Below are positions 25,637 through 33,497 of a stretch of DNA of 64,000 nt, in pieces (the stretch's first letter is position 1; every line of letters begins with the position of its first letter). A model generated the notes under the pieces. The model did no database searches, was not told where the DNA came from, and was given only the letters and a program-made list of their open reading frames with translations. The stretch covers positions 1 through 64,000 of the forward strand of contig NZ_JAKKUV010000002.1 of NCBI RefSeq assembly GCF_021864465.1, in the 5' to 3' direction. Source of the DNA: Hyphobacterium sp. SN044 (GTDB lineage Bacteria > Pseudomonadota > Alphaproteobacteria > Caulobacterales > Maricaulaceae). Both the position numbers and the translations under genes were made by a program.

Positions 25637-26750
25637 AGCCTTCGGCGATGCGGCGGGCTGGGGTCAGGATGTCTTCCGGTGTGCCGCCCAGATTGCCGAG
25701 CAGCGCCACGGACACGCGCTCGGCCGGGTAGACGACCAGAACCGCGCGGGCGCCCTGCTGGGTGCCGGCATGGTGGTAATAGGTCCGGCCGTTCTCGTCC
25801 GTGTCGATCCGCCAGCCCAAGCCGATCGGCGTCGCTTCCCCGTCCGCGGTGCGGGCGAGGGTGAAGACATCGGCGAAGGTCTCGGCCGTCAGAAAGCCCG
25901 GCCGGGCGTGCGCTGCGCCGAAGCGGGCGAGATCGCTTGCCGTCACGATCATGCCGCCCCCGGCCCATTTGTAGGACGGGTTGTTGGGCAGGGCATTGAC
26001 CACGTCGGTCTCGACCCGAAGCCCCATCTGCCGGGTGTAGACTTCCCCGATGTCGTAATACTCGACCCGGTTCGGCCGCAGCGAATACGGCTCATCGAGT
26101 GCCAGTGTGGTCAGGCCAAGGGGCACGGCGACATGGGTCTCGACCAATTCACCGAAACCGGCCCCGCCCGCGGCTTCGAGCACTGCCGCGGCCAGCGTGT
26201 AGCCGAAGGTGGAATAGCTGTATTCCCTGCCGGGGGCGCTGGTCAGCGGGTCTTCGATGAAGAGGGCCAGAGCCGACGCGGTCGTTGGGTAGGACGGCCG
26301 GACGTCAATCAGGCCGCCGGGTCCGGTAAAGTCGAAGTCCTGCCGGCCGTAGTGCCGGATGCCGCCCTGGTGGGTCAGCAACTGCCGCAGCGTGGTGGCG
26401 CGGTGCTGTTTGGGCAGGTCCGGCAGGTAATCGCCGATTGCCCGGTCGAGATCGACCAGGCCAGCATCGGTCATGCGGGCTGCGAGGCTCGCCGTTATTA
26501 CCTTGGACACGCTGCCCAGCCGGAAACGGTGGTCCGGCTGCGCTGGTACGGCCAGTTCGAGGCTGGCTTCGCCCAGGGCTTCGGCCCAGACGAGATTGCT
26601 GTCCGTAACGACAGCGGCCGACAGGGCCGGGATGGGGGCGGATTCGCGCACCTCCTGCATGACTTGGCGGGCGGTTTCAGGACCGTCGGCCACAGCCGGG
26701 CCGGCGGAGAAAACAAATGCGATGGCGGCAATCGCCGTGTGGCGGAACAT
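25626..26750 (-). CDS. Secreted beta-lactamase-fold serine hydrolase
   Basis: 374 residues with a signal peptide (AVA-DG end near 22). The class C-type motifs are S-V-S-K (SxxK) in RLGSVSKVI near 76-79, Y-S-T in YSYSTFGY where YSN is usual, and HHAG near the end in place of KTG. LRQLLTHQGGI is also typical of this group. Relatives include esterases, D,D-peptidases and D-aminopeptidases, and true beta-lactamases are a minority, so resistance should not be assumed. The reading frame extends upstream to 27011 across the divergent mccA start, but the signal peptide sets the start at 26750. Confidence 0.88.
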   Translation of the reverse strand: MFRHTAIAAIAFVFSAGPAVADGPETARQVMQEVRESAPIPALSAAVVTDSNLVWAEALGEASLELAVPAQPDHRFRLGSVSKVITASLAARMTDAGLVDLDRAIGDYLPDLPKQHRATTLRQLLTHQGGIRHYGRQDFDFTGPGGLIDVRPSYPTTASALALFIEDPLTSAPGREYSYSTFGYTLAAAVLEAAGGAGFGELVETHVAVPLGLTTLALDEPYSLRPNRVEYYDIGEVYTRQMGLRVETDVVNALPNNPSYKWAGGGMIVTASDLARFGAAHARPGFLTAETFADVFTLARTADGEATPIGLGWRIDTDENGRTYYHHAGTQQGARAVLVVYPAERVSVALLGNLGGTPEDILTPARRIAEGFME

Positions 26751-26814
26751 GTCAGACTCCCATGGTTCGCGCCCCTTCCGCGCCGGACGTTGGCATGCGG
26801 GCCGGATACTTTCA

Positions 26815-26828
26815 ACTAATAAATTAGT
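26815..26828. promoter_or_regulatory. Perfect inverted repeat in divergent promoter region (possible operator)
   Basis: The 14-base palindrome actaat-aa-attagt lies in the 181-base space between the serine hydrolase and mccA genes, in a short AT-rich patch that stands out in this GC-rich sequence. Size and symmetry fit a dimeric repressor site such as those of TetR-family proteins. The regulator is not encoded nearby, so this is inference only. Confidence 0.45.
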
Positions 26829-26931
26829 AGATAAATTCAATCCGGTCCTCAGACGTGCGCGCGGCTTGACCCCGGCGCGGTTTTCGGGCGCAAAGGCCCA
26901 AGACACGTTCAGCGACGGAAAGCCGATCCGC

Positions 26932-28923
26932 ATGTTCAAGAAAATCCTGATTGCGAACCGGGGCGAGATTGCCTGCCGCGTGATGCGCACCGCCAAGGCA
27001 ATGGGCATCAAGACGGTGGCGGTCTATTCCGAAGCCGACGCGAAAGCGCCGCATGTGAAGATGGCGGACGAGGCGGTTCTGATCGGCCCGGCACCGTCCG
27101 CGGAAAGCTATCTGAAGGGCGACACGATCCTGAAGGTTGCAAAGGAAACCGGGGCGGAAGCGATCCATCCGGGATACGGCTTCCTGTCTGAAAATGCCGG
27201 TTTTGCCGAGGCCTGTGCCAAGGCCGGGATCGTCTTCATCGGCCCGTCGCCGGACGCGATCCGCGCGATGGGTCTCAAGGACCGCGCCAAGGCGCTGATG
27301 GAGAAGGCGGGCGTGCCCGTCACCCCCGGCTATCACGGCGAGGACCAGGACCCGGAGCATCTGAAGGCGGAAGCGAACCGGATCGGCTATCCGGTGCTGA
27401 TCAAGGCGGTCGCCGGCGGTGGCGGCAAGGGCATGCGCAAGGTCGACGCGGAAAAGGACTTCCTGTCGGCGCTCGAGAGCTGCAAGCGCGAAGCATCGAA
27501 AAGCTTTGGCGACGACAATGTCCTGATCGAGAAATTCATTTCGAGCCCGCGCCATATCGAGGTGCAGGTGTTCGGCGACAGCCACGGCAACGTCATCCAC
27601 CTTTTCGAGCGCGACTGCTCGCTGCAGCGCCGCCACCAGAAGGTGATCGAGGAAGCGCCCGCGCCCGGCATGACGGACGCGGTGCGCGCCGCGATGACCA
27701 GGGCCGCCGTCGATGCGGCGAAGGCGGTGAATTATTCCGGTGCGGGGACCGTGGAATTCATCGTCGACGGGTCCGGTGCGCTTCGGCCCGACGGCTTCTT
27801 CTTCATGGAGATGAACACCCGGCTTCAGGTGGAGCATCCGGTGACCGAGATGGTCATTGGGCTGGACCTCGTGAAGCTGCAGCTGGAAGTCGCGGCGGGC
27901 GGCAAGGTGCCAGCGCAGGACGCCGTCACGCTGACTGGTCACGCGATCGAGGCGCGGCTCTATGCCGAAGACCCGCAGAGCGGGTTTTTGCCGTCGACAG
28001 GGCCGCTGACCTATCTGCGCCTGCCGTTCAACGGAAAGGACGTTCGCGTCGACACGGGGGTCGAGGAGGGCGGTGAGGTCTCGCTGCACTATGATCCGAT
28101 GATCGCCAAGGTGATCGGTTATGGCGCGACCCGCGAGAAGGCGATCGACACGCTGGCCGATGCGATCGAGAGCGGTGTCGCGGCCTGGCCGGTCCGCGCC
28201 AATGGCGGGTTTCTGCGCTCGGCTTTGCTGCACCCGGCCTTCATCGCGGGTGATGTTTCGACCCACTTCATCGAACAGAATCTCGACGCTCTGGTGCCGA
28301 AAGGCGCGCGCGCCGATGCCGTCGCGGCGGCTGCACTGACGGCGCTGGCTGGCGCGGCGCGCGATCCGTGGGCATCGCGCAATGGGTGGCGGATGAATGC
28401 TGCACCGCGCCGCCGGGTCGCCTTTGAAATGGATGGTGAGCGTATGGAAACCGGCGTGCTGACCGAAGGCGGGGTCACAACCGTTGCGTCGCCCTGGGGC
28501 GATGCCGTGCTCAGCGAGGCCAAGGCTTCCGACCTCGGCGACGCCGTGAAGGTCAGCTGGTTGGCCGGGCACGAAACGCACGGCGCCGAAGTGATCCGGC
28601 GTGCCGAAGGCCTGATCGTGCTCTTCGGCGGCGAGGGCCGACTGTTTGCTTGGCCGCGCCCCGATGCGCTCGCCGATGCGCTGGAAGCCGGAAATCTCGT
28701 GAAAGCGCCGATGCCGGGCAAGGTGCTCGCCGTGCATGTGAAGCCGGGTCAGGCGGTGTCGAAAGGCGATGCGCTGGTCGTGCTTGAAGCCATGAAGATG
28801 GAACACGCCCTGACCGCGCCGCGCGACGGCGTGGTGGACAGCGTCTCCGCCGAGGCCGGTGCTCAGGTGGGAGAGGGCGATGCCCTGATCACGCTGGCGG
28901 CCGAGGAAGACGCGGCGGCCTGA
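26932..28923 (+). CDS. mccA: Methylcrotonyl-CoA carboxylase biotin-containing alpha subunit
   Basis: 663 residues with the biotin carboxylase core (MFKKILIANRGEIACRVMRT, GGGGKGMRKV ATP loop, FFMEMNTRLQVEHPVTE), a divergent middle domain of about 470-590, and a C-terminal biotinyl domain with EAMKMEH, in which K622 is biotinylated. The middle part and wording such as ERDCSLQRRHQK distinguish it from PccA at 4384, and its location with ivd, mccB and the hydratase supports the methylcrotonyl-CoA role. The frame is open upstream to 26473, but that part overlaps the divergent hydrolase and is not biotin carboxylase-like. It probably has its own promoter in the palindrome-bearing gap. Confidence 0.92.
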   Translation: MFKKILIANRGEIACRVMRTAKAMGIKTVAVYSEADAKAPHVKMADEAVLIGPAPSAESYLKGDTILKVAKETGAEAIHPGYGFLSENAGFAEACAKAGIVFIGPSPDAIRAMGLKDRAKALMEKAGVPVTPGYHGEDQDPEHLKAEANRIGYPVLIKAVAGGGGKGMRKVDAEKDFLSALESCKREASKSFGDDNVLIEKFISSPRHIEVQVFGDSHGNVIHLFERDCSLQRRHQKVIEEAPAPGMTDAVRAAMTRAAVDAAKAVNYSGAGTVEFIVDGSGALRPDGFFFMEMNTRLQVEHPVTEMVIGLDLVKLQLEVAAGGKVPAQDAVTLTGHAIEARLYAEDPQSGFLPSTGPLTYLRLPFNGKDVRVDTGVEEGGEVSLHYDPMIAKVIGYGATREKAIDTLADAIESGVAAWPVRANGGFLRSALLHPAFIAGDVSTHFIEQNLDALVPKGARADAVAAAALTALAGAARDPWASRNGWRMNAAPRRRVAFEMDGERMETGVLTEGGVTTVASPWGDAVLSEAKASDLGDAVKVSWLAGHETHGAEVIRRAEGLIVLFGGEGRLFAWPRPDALADALEAGNLVKAPMPGKVLAVHVKPGQAVSKGDALVVLEAMKMEHALTAPRDGVVDSVSAEAGAQVGEGDALITLAAEEDAAA

Positions 28924-28933
28924 ATTCTTCTAC

Positions 28934-29030
28934 TCCCTCTCCCCTCGGGGGAGAGGGTTGGGGTGAGGGGTGGATTTTAGAGAACCCCTCATCCGCCCTT
29001 CGGGCACCTTCTCCCCCAAGGGGAGAAGGA
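28934..29030. repeat. Palindromic intergenic repeat, family A
   Basis: The element opens with the hairpin ccctctcccctcgggggagaggg and the phrase ttggggtgagggg (28934-28970). It closes with the complementary acccctcatccgcccttcgg and cttctcccccaaggggagaag. It lies eight bases after the mccA stop and could end transcription. Confidence 0.75.
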
Positions 29031-29061
29031 ATGAGCCACGCCCTTTGACCCACCTATCTCT

Positions 29062-29130
29062 CGTCATTCCGGCGAACGCCGGAATCCAGAGCAAGTGCAA
29101 ATCTGGACCCCCGCCTTCGCGAGGGTGACG
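29062..29130. repeat. Palindromic intergenic repeat, family B (VIPAKAGIQ type)
   Basis: Ends cgtca (29062-29066) and tgacg (29126-29130) are inverted. The first arm holds the hairpin attccggcgaacgccggaat at 29066-29085 and the second cccccgccttcgcgaggg. It is followed directly by the leader of the cupin-like gene. Confidence 0.75.
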
Positions 29131-29191
29131 GCACTTTGCGAAGAATTGGCCCGATTCCTGCTCGCGTGAGACGCGAACAAGGGAGTTGGCC

Positions 29192-30142
29192 ATGAACGGG
29201 ACAGGCGAAACGACAACCAGGGTCGTGACCGAGTGGACGCCGGAAGCGAAGGCGGATTTCCGCCAGCGCGTGACGGTCGGCCGTCACAATCTGCATGAGC
29301 GCCCGGAATTTTCCGACGAGGCGCTGGCCCGGCTGATCGACCGGCATCCGCGCGAACTGACCGATTTCTGCACAATGGGCGAGCTGGCCGACGGCAAGGA
29401 CAGCTGGCGCGCGGGCGATCCGGGCGATTACGGCGGCGACGAGCTGATCGAGGCGGTGCGCCGCGGCAAGCTGTGGATCAATCTGCGCCGCGCCATGACC
29501 GACGATCCGGAGCTCTATCCGATCTTCGAGGGCATGATCACCGATCTGCAGCGTCTCAATCCGGGATACCGGCCGCTGAATTTCGAAAGCGGCATCCTGA
29601 TTTCCTCACCGACGGCGCAGGTCTTCCTGCACTCCGACGTGTCGGAAACCGTGCTGTGGCATGTGCGCGGCAAGAAGCGGATCCGCATCTATCCCGCCAC
29701 CGAGCCCTATGTGTCCGACGCGCACATGGAAGCGATCCTTCACCACGAACAGACCGAGGATCTGCCCTTCGATCCGCGTTGGGACGCGGACTGCGAGGCG
29801 GTCGATCTGGAACCGGGCATGTTCACCTCCTGGCCGCTGCACGGTCCGCACCGGGTGCAGAATCTCGATGGTCTGAACGTGTCGGTGACGATGGAAGTCG
29901 TGACCACGGACTCGCTGGTGAAGAACAACGTGCTCTACGCCAATGGCGTGATGCGCCGGAAGTTCGGCTGGACTCCGAAGTCGGCGAAGACGACGGGTCC
30001 TGGGGCGCTGATGAAGCTCGGCCTGTCGAAACTCGCCAAGACGATGTGGAAAGAGGACAAGCCGATGCCGAAGAGCGAACGCACCTTCGACATCGATCCG
30101 GACGCGCCGACCGGCTTCCGCGAACGCCGCAAGGCGGGGTGA
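29192..30142 (+). CDS. JmjC/cupin-like Fe(II) dioxygenase-type protein
   Basis: 316 residues. The motif H147-S-D149 in VFLHSDVSETVLWHVRGKKR, with a later histidine in TSWPLHGPHRVQN (H217 or H220), gives the HxD...H facial triad of Fe(II)/2-oxoglutarate oxygenases. KKRIRIYP after the first motif is the usual 2-oxoglutarate-side strand. The N-terminal 100 residues are helical and the C-terminus is basic. Homologous bacterial cupin-like proteins lack assigned substrates. ATG at 29192 is preferred to an upstream TTG, with the Shine-Dalgarno gggag before it. It stands alone between repeats and a secreted protein gene. Confidence 0.72.
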   Translation: MNGTGETTTRVVTEWTPEAKADFRQRVTVGRHNLHERPEFSDEALARLIDRHPRELTDFCTMGELADGKDSWRAGDPGDYGGDELIEAVRRGKLWINLRRAMTDDPELYPIFEGMITDLQRLNPGYRPLNFESGILISSPTAQVFLHSDVSETVLWHVRGKKRIRIYPATEPYVSDAHMEAILHHEQTEDLPFDPRWDADCEAVDLEPGMFTSWPLHGPHRVQNLDGLNVSVTMEVVTTDSLVKNNVLYANGVMRRKFGWTPKSAKTTGPGALMKLGLSKLAKTMWKEDKPMPKSERTFDIDPDAPTGFRERRKAG

Positions 30143-30212
30143 TCACGCGGTAGACAGGTCTGACGCAGCCTCGTATCTCTCCGGCCACGCGGGGGCGTGA
30201 CGGAGAGACATG

Positions 30213-31007
30213 ATGCGTTCGATTCTGATTGCCGCGAGCCTGGCGCTCGCGCCCGCCATTCCCGCCTTCGCCGACAGTCCCGACATCCCCGGAAGCTGGC
30301 CTCCGCTGGTACGCGAGGCGCTCGGCGCGGTGCATGAGGGGCATGAGGACGATGTCTGGCGCTTCACGCTCACCGCCAATTACGGCGAGATGGGCGAATT
30401 CACCGCGCGCTTCGATTCCAGCCGGCCGGAAGGCGAACAGTGGACGCTGATCAGCCCGGCGTCTCCGGCCGCGATGAGCGATGATCTCCGCGAGGAGTGG
30501 ATCGACATGTCCACCCCCGACGAGGAGGAGGCTCCGGCCGAAGACGGCGAGGAGGCCGAGGAAGACACCGGCCAGTCCTTCGGGATTGGCGGTGAGGGCA
30601 GCGGTCTGTTCTTCAGTGCCGATACGGCCGACCTGATCTCGGGCGAGCTGAACGAGCTGCGCCGTTCCGGCGGCCGTGCCGTCTATTCCTTCGCGCCGAA
30701 CATGTCGGATGACGAGGAGGACTCGGACGCCGATGATTTCGGCCGCTATTTGTCCGGCGAGCTGACGGTGGCGCAGTCCGACCCCTTCGTGGAGCGCATC
30801 CGCATCTTTGCTCCGGCCAGCTTCAAGCCGCATCCGGCGGCCCGGATCCACGAATTCGAGATGGAGATGGAGTTTGCGCGGGTCGATGGCCTGCCGGGGC
30901 CGATCGTGCGCGAATTCTCCACCCGGATCGACCTGAGCGCCCTGTTCCAGCGCCAGAGCCAGGACATCCGCTTCACCTTCTCTGACGTGGAATACGAGGC
31001 GCGGTAG
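30213..31007 (+). CDS. Hypothetical secreted protein
   Basis: 264 residues with a signal peptide (hydrophobic core SILIAASLALAPAIPA, cleavage near FA-DS). There is one low-complexity acidic loop near 105-120 (PDEEEAPAEDGEEAEEDT) and another at 172-182 (DDEEDSDADD). The rest alternates strand-like segments. No cysteine or catalytic motif is visible. Two adjacent ATGs (30210 and 30213) are possible; the second has better spacing to ggaga. I recognise no family. A composite repeat region begins 14 bases after the stop. Confidence 0.7.
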   Translation: MRSILIAASLALAPAIPAFADSPDIPGSWPPLVREALGAVHEGHEDDVWRFTLTANYGEMGEFTARFDSSRPEGEQWTLISPASPAAMSDDLREEWIDMSTPDEEEAPAEDGEEAEEDTGQSFGIGGEGSGLFFSADTADLISGELNELRRSGGRAVYSFAPNMSDDEEDSDADDFGRYLSGELTVAQSDPFVERIRIFAPASFKPHPAARIHEFEMEMEFARVDGLPGPIVREFSTRIDLSALFQRQSQDIRFTFSDVEYEAR

Positions 31008-31020
31008 GGGGCTATCCTCC

Positions 31021-31344
31021 GCCCTCCCCCTTGAGGGGAGGGCCGGGAGGCTGAGCGTCAGCCAGCCGACCGGGGTGGGGGTCAATGAATACGGCTATTC
31101 CCGACGCTCCCCGGTTTCGCGAAGCGAAGACCGGGGTCGAGACTGGATCCCGGACCGGCTTCGCCGTCCGGGAAGCGTCAATTGAGATGTTGATTGGGTC
31201 CCCATGAACATGGGGACCTGAAGTTTGCACCTGGTTTCGGATTCCCGCATTCGCGACAACCCCAGGGAAAAGGTAAGTTCACCCCACCCCGCTCCCGTCT
31301 TCCTGAAGAAAGCCGTTCGCGTCCCTCCCCTTCGAGGGGAGGGA
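31021..31344. repeat. Composite family A repeat with left and right halves separated by other sequence
   Basis: The left half 31021-31082 differs by one base from 2754-2815. The right half 31280-31344 corresponds to 2832-2895 with a few changes. In the copy at 2754 the halves are 16 bases apart; here they are about 197 bases apart, and the space contains a complete family B element. Separation by insertion is the simplest explanation. Confidence 0.75.
31096..31184. repeat. Family B palindromic repeat inside the composite repeat
   Basis: Matches the reverse complement of 22696-22797: hairpin ccccggtttcgc/gaagcgaagaccgggg, then actggatcccggaccggcttcgccgtccggg, with inverted ends gacgct (31103-31108) and agcgtc (31174-31179). 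Confidence 0.75.
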
Positions 31345-31394
31345 ATGAACTTTGTCACTTTGACGCCGGGGCGATTCCGCCCTAGCTCGACGTC

Positions 31395-31829
31395 ATGCCG
31401 CTGCATCTGATCAAGCTTTGCGTCGGGGTCGACACGGTCGAGGAGCTGGAAAGTTTCCGCGACATGCGCGTGGCCGAGCGAAAGGCGCGCGGGGAGCCGG
31501 CTGTGTCGCGGCATGTCACCCGCATGTCGCCCAAGCGCGCCGAGGAAGTGCTGGACGGCGGCAGCCTCTATTGGGTGATCAAGCGGGTGATCCAGTGCCG
31601 CCAGCGCATCATCGGGCTCGACGAGGTGATCGACGCCGAGGGGACCAAGCGTTGCGCCATCGTGATGGATTCGGAGATCATCCGGACCAACCCGTCGCCG
31701 AAGCGGCCGTTTCAGGGCTGGCGCTATCTGAAGGACAGCGATGCGCCGGCCGATCTCACGGCGGCGACCGGCGGGGCTGATCTGCCGGATGAGCTCCGCC
31801 GCAAGCTGATCGAGATCGGGGCTTGGTGA
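31395..31829 (+). CDS. DUF1489 family protein
   Basis: 144 residues that match the alphaproteobacterial DUF1489 pattern throughout: opening MPLHLIKLCVGVDTVEEL, then SRHVTRMSPKRAEEVLDGGSLYWVIK, QRIIGL and PKRPFQGWRYLK. The family is widespread in alphaproteobacteria and uncharacterised. The protein is soluble and small, with many basic residues, and nucleic-acid contact has been guessed for such a profile but I cannot support it. It is convergent with panC, with two hairpins between. Confidence 0.88.
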   Translation: MPLHLIKLCVGVDTVEELESFRDMRVAERKARGEPAVSRHVTRMSPKRAEEVLDGGSLYWVIKRVIQCRQRIIGLDEVIDAEGTKRCAIVMDSEIIRTNPSPKRPFQGWRYLKDSDAPADLTAATGGADLPDELRRKLIEIGAW

Positions 31830-31842
31830 CGGGCTTTTCCCG

Positions 31843-31906
31843 GGTTCCCGCGCAAGCGGGAATCCGAAGCCGGTTGCCAGCTTCAGGTTCCCATTTGCAT
31901 GGGAAC
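31843..31906. repeat. Two tandem small hairpins between convergent genes
   Basis: ggttcccgc-gcaa-gcgggaatcc at 31843-31865 and gttcccat-ttgc-atgggaac at 31887-31906. Both share the gttccc/gggaa arms and a four-base loop. They may end transcription of DUF1489 and panC, although a T run is absent. A related hairpin with arms ggtcccc/ggggacc is at 31197-31218. Confidence 0.55.
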
Positions 31907-31922
31907 TCCATGATACTGCTGA

Positions 31923-32789
31923 TTAAACCGGATTCGCCGCGACGTTGTCGATCAGCCGTGTCGTGCCGAGCTTGACGGCCGCCAGCACGCGGGCCGGGCG
32001 GTCGAGCACCGGGCCGGGCAGGGCGGCGAGCGTGTCCGCGCAGCGCACCTCGACATAATCAACGAGGTCGAAGGCACTTTCCGCGACGATGCGGGCGGTC
32101 TTCAGCGTGTCGGCGATGCGTTCGCCCGTTTCGAGCGCCTCGGCGCAGGCGAAGAGCAGGGCGTTGAGGCGCACCGCGCGTTGCCGGTCTGCGGCAGAGA
32201 GATAGACATTGCGCGACGACATGGCGAGGCCGTCTGCCTCGCGCATCACCGGGCCGGGTACGATCTCGACGCCGAGGTCGAGGTCGGCGGCGAGCCGCTT
32301 CACGACGAGCAGTTGCTGGTAGTCCTTCTCGCCGAACACGGCGATGTCGGGCCGGACCTGGGCGAAGAGCTTGGTCACGACGGTCGCGACGCCGTCGAAG
32401 AAATGCGGGCGGAAATCCGTCTCCAGCCCTTCCGACGGACCGCCGACATGAACGGAGGACGCAAAGCCGTCCGGGTACATCTCAGGACCGTTCGGCGCGT
32501 AGAGCAGGTTGCAGCCGGCCTCCGCCAGCTTCCGCGCATCGTCCGGCAGGGTGCGGGGATAGGCCCCGAAATCCTCACCCGGCGCGAACTGTTTCGGGTT
32601 CACGAACACGCTGGCTACGGTCTTTGTTGCCCGGGATTTCGCGATGTCGACCAGCGAGATATGCCCGGCATGCAGCGCGCCCATGGTCGGGACGAAACCG
32701 ACGGTTTCGCCATCGGCCTTCCAGCCGGACACGACGGCGCGGAGGTCGGTGACGGTGTGGACGGTGCGGATCGGGAAGGTTTCGCTCAT
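31923..32789 (-). CDS. panC: Pantothenate synthetase
   Basis: The 288-residue product has the class I nucleotidyltransferase motif PTMGALHAGH (34-43), the conserved VFVNPKQFAPGEDF region (about 71-84), FGEKDYQQL (about 154-162) and SSRNVYLS (about 190-197), which is the second ATP-binding signature. It joins pantoate and beta-alanine using ATP to make pantothenate for coenzyme A. The frame is open a little upstream, but ATG at 32789 gives the usual start. It is divergent from a SPOR-domain lipoprotein gene 64 bases away. No panB partner is in view. Confidence 0.94.
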   Translation of the reverse strand: MSETFPIRTVHTVTDLRAVVSGWKADGETVGFVPTMGALHAGHISLVDIAKSRATKTVASVFVNPKQFAPGEDFGAYPRTLPDDARKLAEAGCNLLYAPNGPEMYPDGFASSVHVGGPSEGLETDFRPHFFDGVATVVTKLFAQVRPDIAVFGEKDYQQLLVVKRLAADLDLGVEIVPGPVMREADGLAMSSRNVYLSAADRQRAVRLNALLFACAEALETGERIADTLKTARIVAESAFDLVDYVEVRCADTLAALPGPVLDRPARVLAAVKLGTTRLIDNVAANPV

Positions 32790-32853
32790 GACCTGCCGTC
32801 TAGGCCGGACCAACAGGCGAGGCAAGCGGGGCGACTCGCGCTAGAGGGGAAAG

Positions 32854-33420
32854 ATGCTTCGCTTCCTTGTGATTCCCCTCGGACTTTTCCTGACCGCCTG
32901 TGCGACGACGGGCGGGTCGGATGTGCAGCCCGCGCCGGTCATCGTCGCGGATCATCCCGACGCGCGGCTGGCCGCGGCACTGGCCGCGGAGCTGGAGGCG
33001 CGGGCCGCCGATCCTGCGCGTGTCGCGCCGCTCCGCCCCGAGATGGACGCGCTGGCCGCGGCGCTCTGGGGACAGCCGAACCGCGCCGAGCCGGTCGCCG
33101 AGCCTGAGACGCCGGAGGTGATCCCGCCGGGGCAGAGCCTGCTTTACGGTGTGCATATTGCCAGCTACCGGACAATGGATCACGTGGTTCAGGGCTGGGA
33201 GACGATGCGGGCCATGCTGCCGGATGTGCTGGGACCGCTGCAGGCGCGCGTCGAGGCCGCTGACCTGGGCGAGCGCGGCGTCTATCTGCGTCTGAAGGCC
33301 GGCCCGTTCGCGACCCGGGCCGACGCGCTTTCCGCGTGCACCGAGCTGAGCCAGAGCGCGATCTATTGTCAGGCGATGGCGTTCACCGGCGATCCGCTGG
33401 AGGCGGAGTCGGAAAATTAA
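32854..33420 (+). CDS. Lipoprotein with C-terminal SPOR-like domain
   Basis: 188 residues. The signal peptide ends in the lipobox LTAC (cysteine at 16), so the mature protein is probably a lipid-anchored envelope protein. A helical alanine-rich spacer (about 35-80) leads to a C-terminal domain LLYGVHIASYRTMDHVVQGW...GVYLRLKAGPFATRADALSAC...YCQAM. This has the beta-alpha-beta layout and G.Y.R...GPF...A pattern of SPOR domains, which bind denuded peptidoglycan at division sites. The gene precedes mipZ by 77 bases on the same strand, which fits an envelope or division role. Confidence 0.75.
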   Translation: MLRFLVIPLGLFLTACATTGGSDVQPAPVIVADHPDARLAAALAAELEARAADPARVAPLRPEMDALAAALWGQPNRAEPVAEPETPEVIPPGQSLLYGVHIASYRTMDHVVQGWETMRAMLPDVLGPLQARVEAADLGERGVYLRLKAGPFATRADALSACTELSQSAIYCQAMAFTGDPLEAESEN

Positions 33421-33497
33421 TTTCTGCGCCATCAGCTTTATCGCGATTGCGAATACCCTATCTTGCGCGGCGCACACCGGCGCGGTGCCCGGAACCC

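Larger units (their letters stand above)
31008..31394. other. 387-base non-coding region filled with repeats
   Basis: No gene is supported here. Reading left to right it holds the left half of a family A composite repeat (31021-31082), a family B element (31096-31184), a near-perfect hairpin ggtccccatg/catggggacc (31197-31218), about 60 bases with no clear structure, and the right half of the family A repeat (31280-31344). The last 50 bases lead into the DUF1489 gene and should contain its promoter, but I see no convincing -35/-10 pair. Confidence 0.8.

Noticed and set aside
25626-26750. Beta-lactamase resistance gene
   Set aside because: SxxK and Y-S-T are present, but HAG in place of KTG and overall similarity point to the broad serine hydrolase/esterase group.
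26473-26931. Upstream extension of the mccA reading frame
   Set aside because: Overlaps the divergent serine hydrolase signal peptide and is not biotin carboxylase-like; MFKKILIANRGEIA at 26932 is the family start.
31008-31394. CRISPR-like repeats
   Set aside because: The repeats are palindromic dispersed elements without regular spacing or spacers; no cas genes are present.
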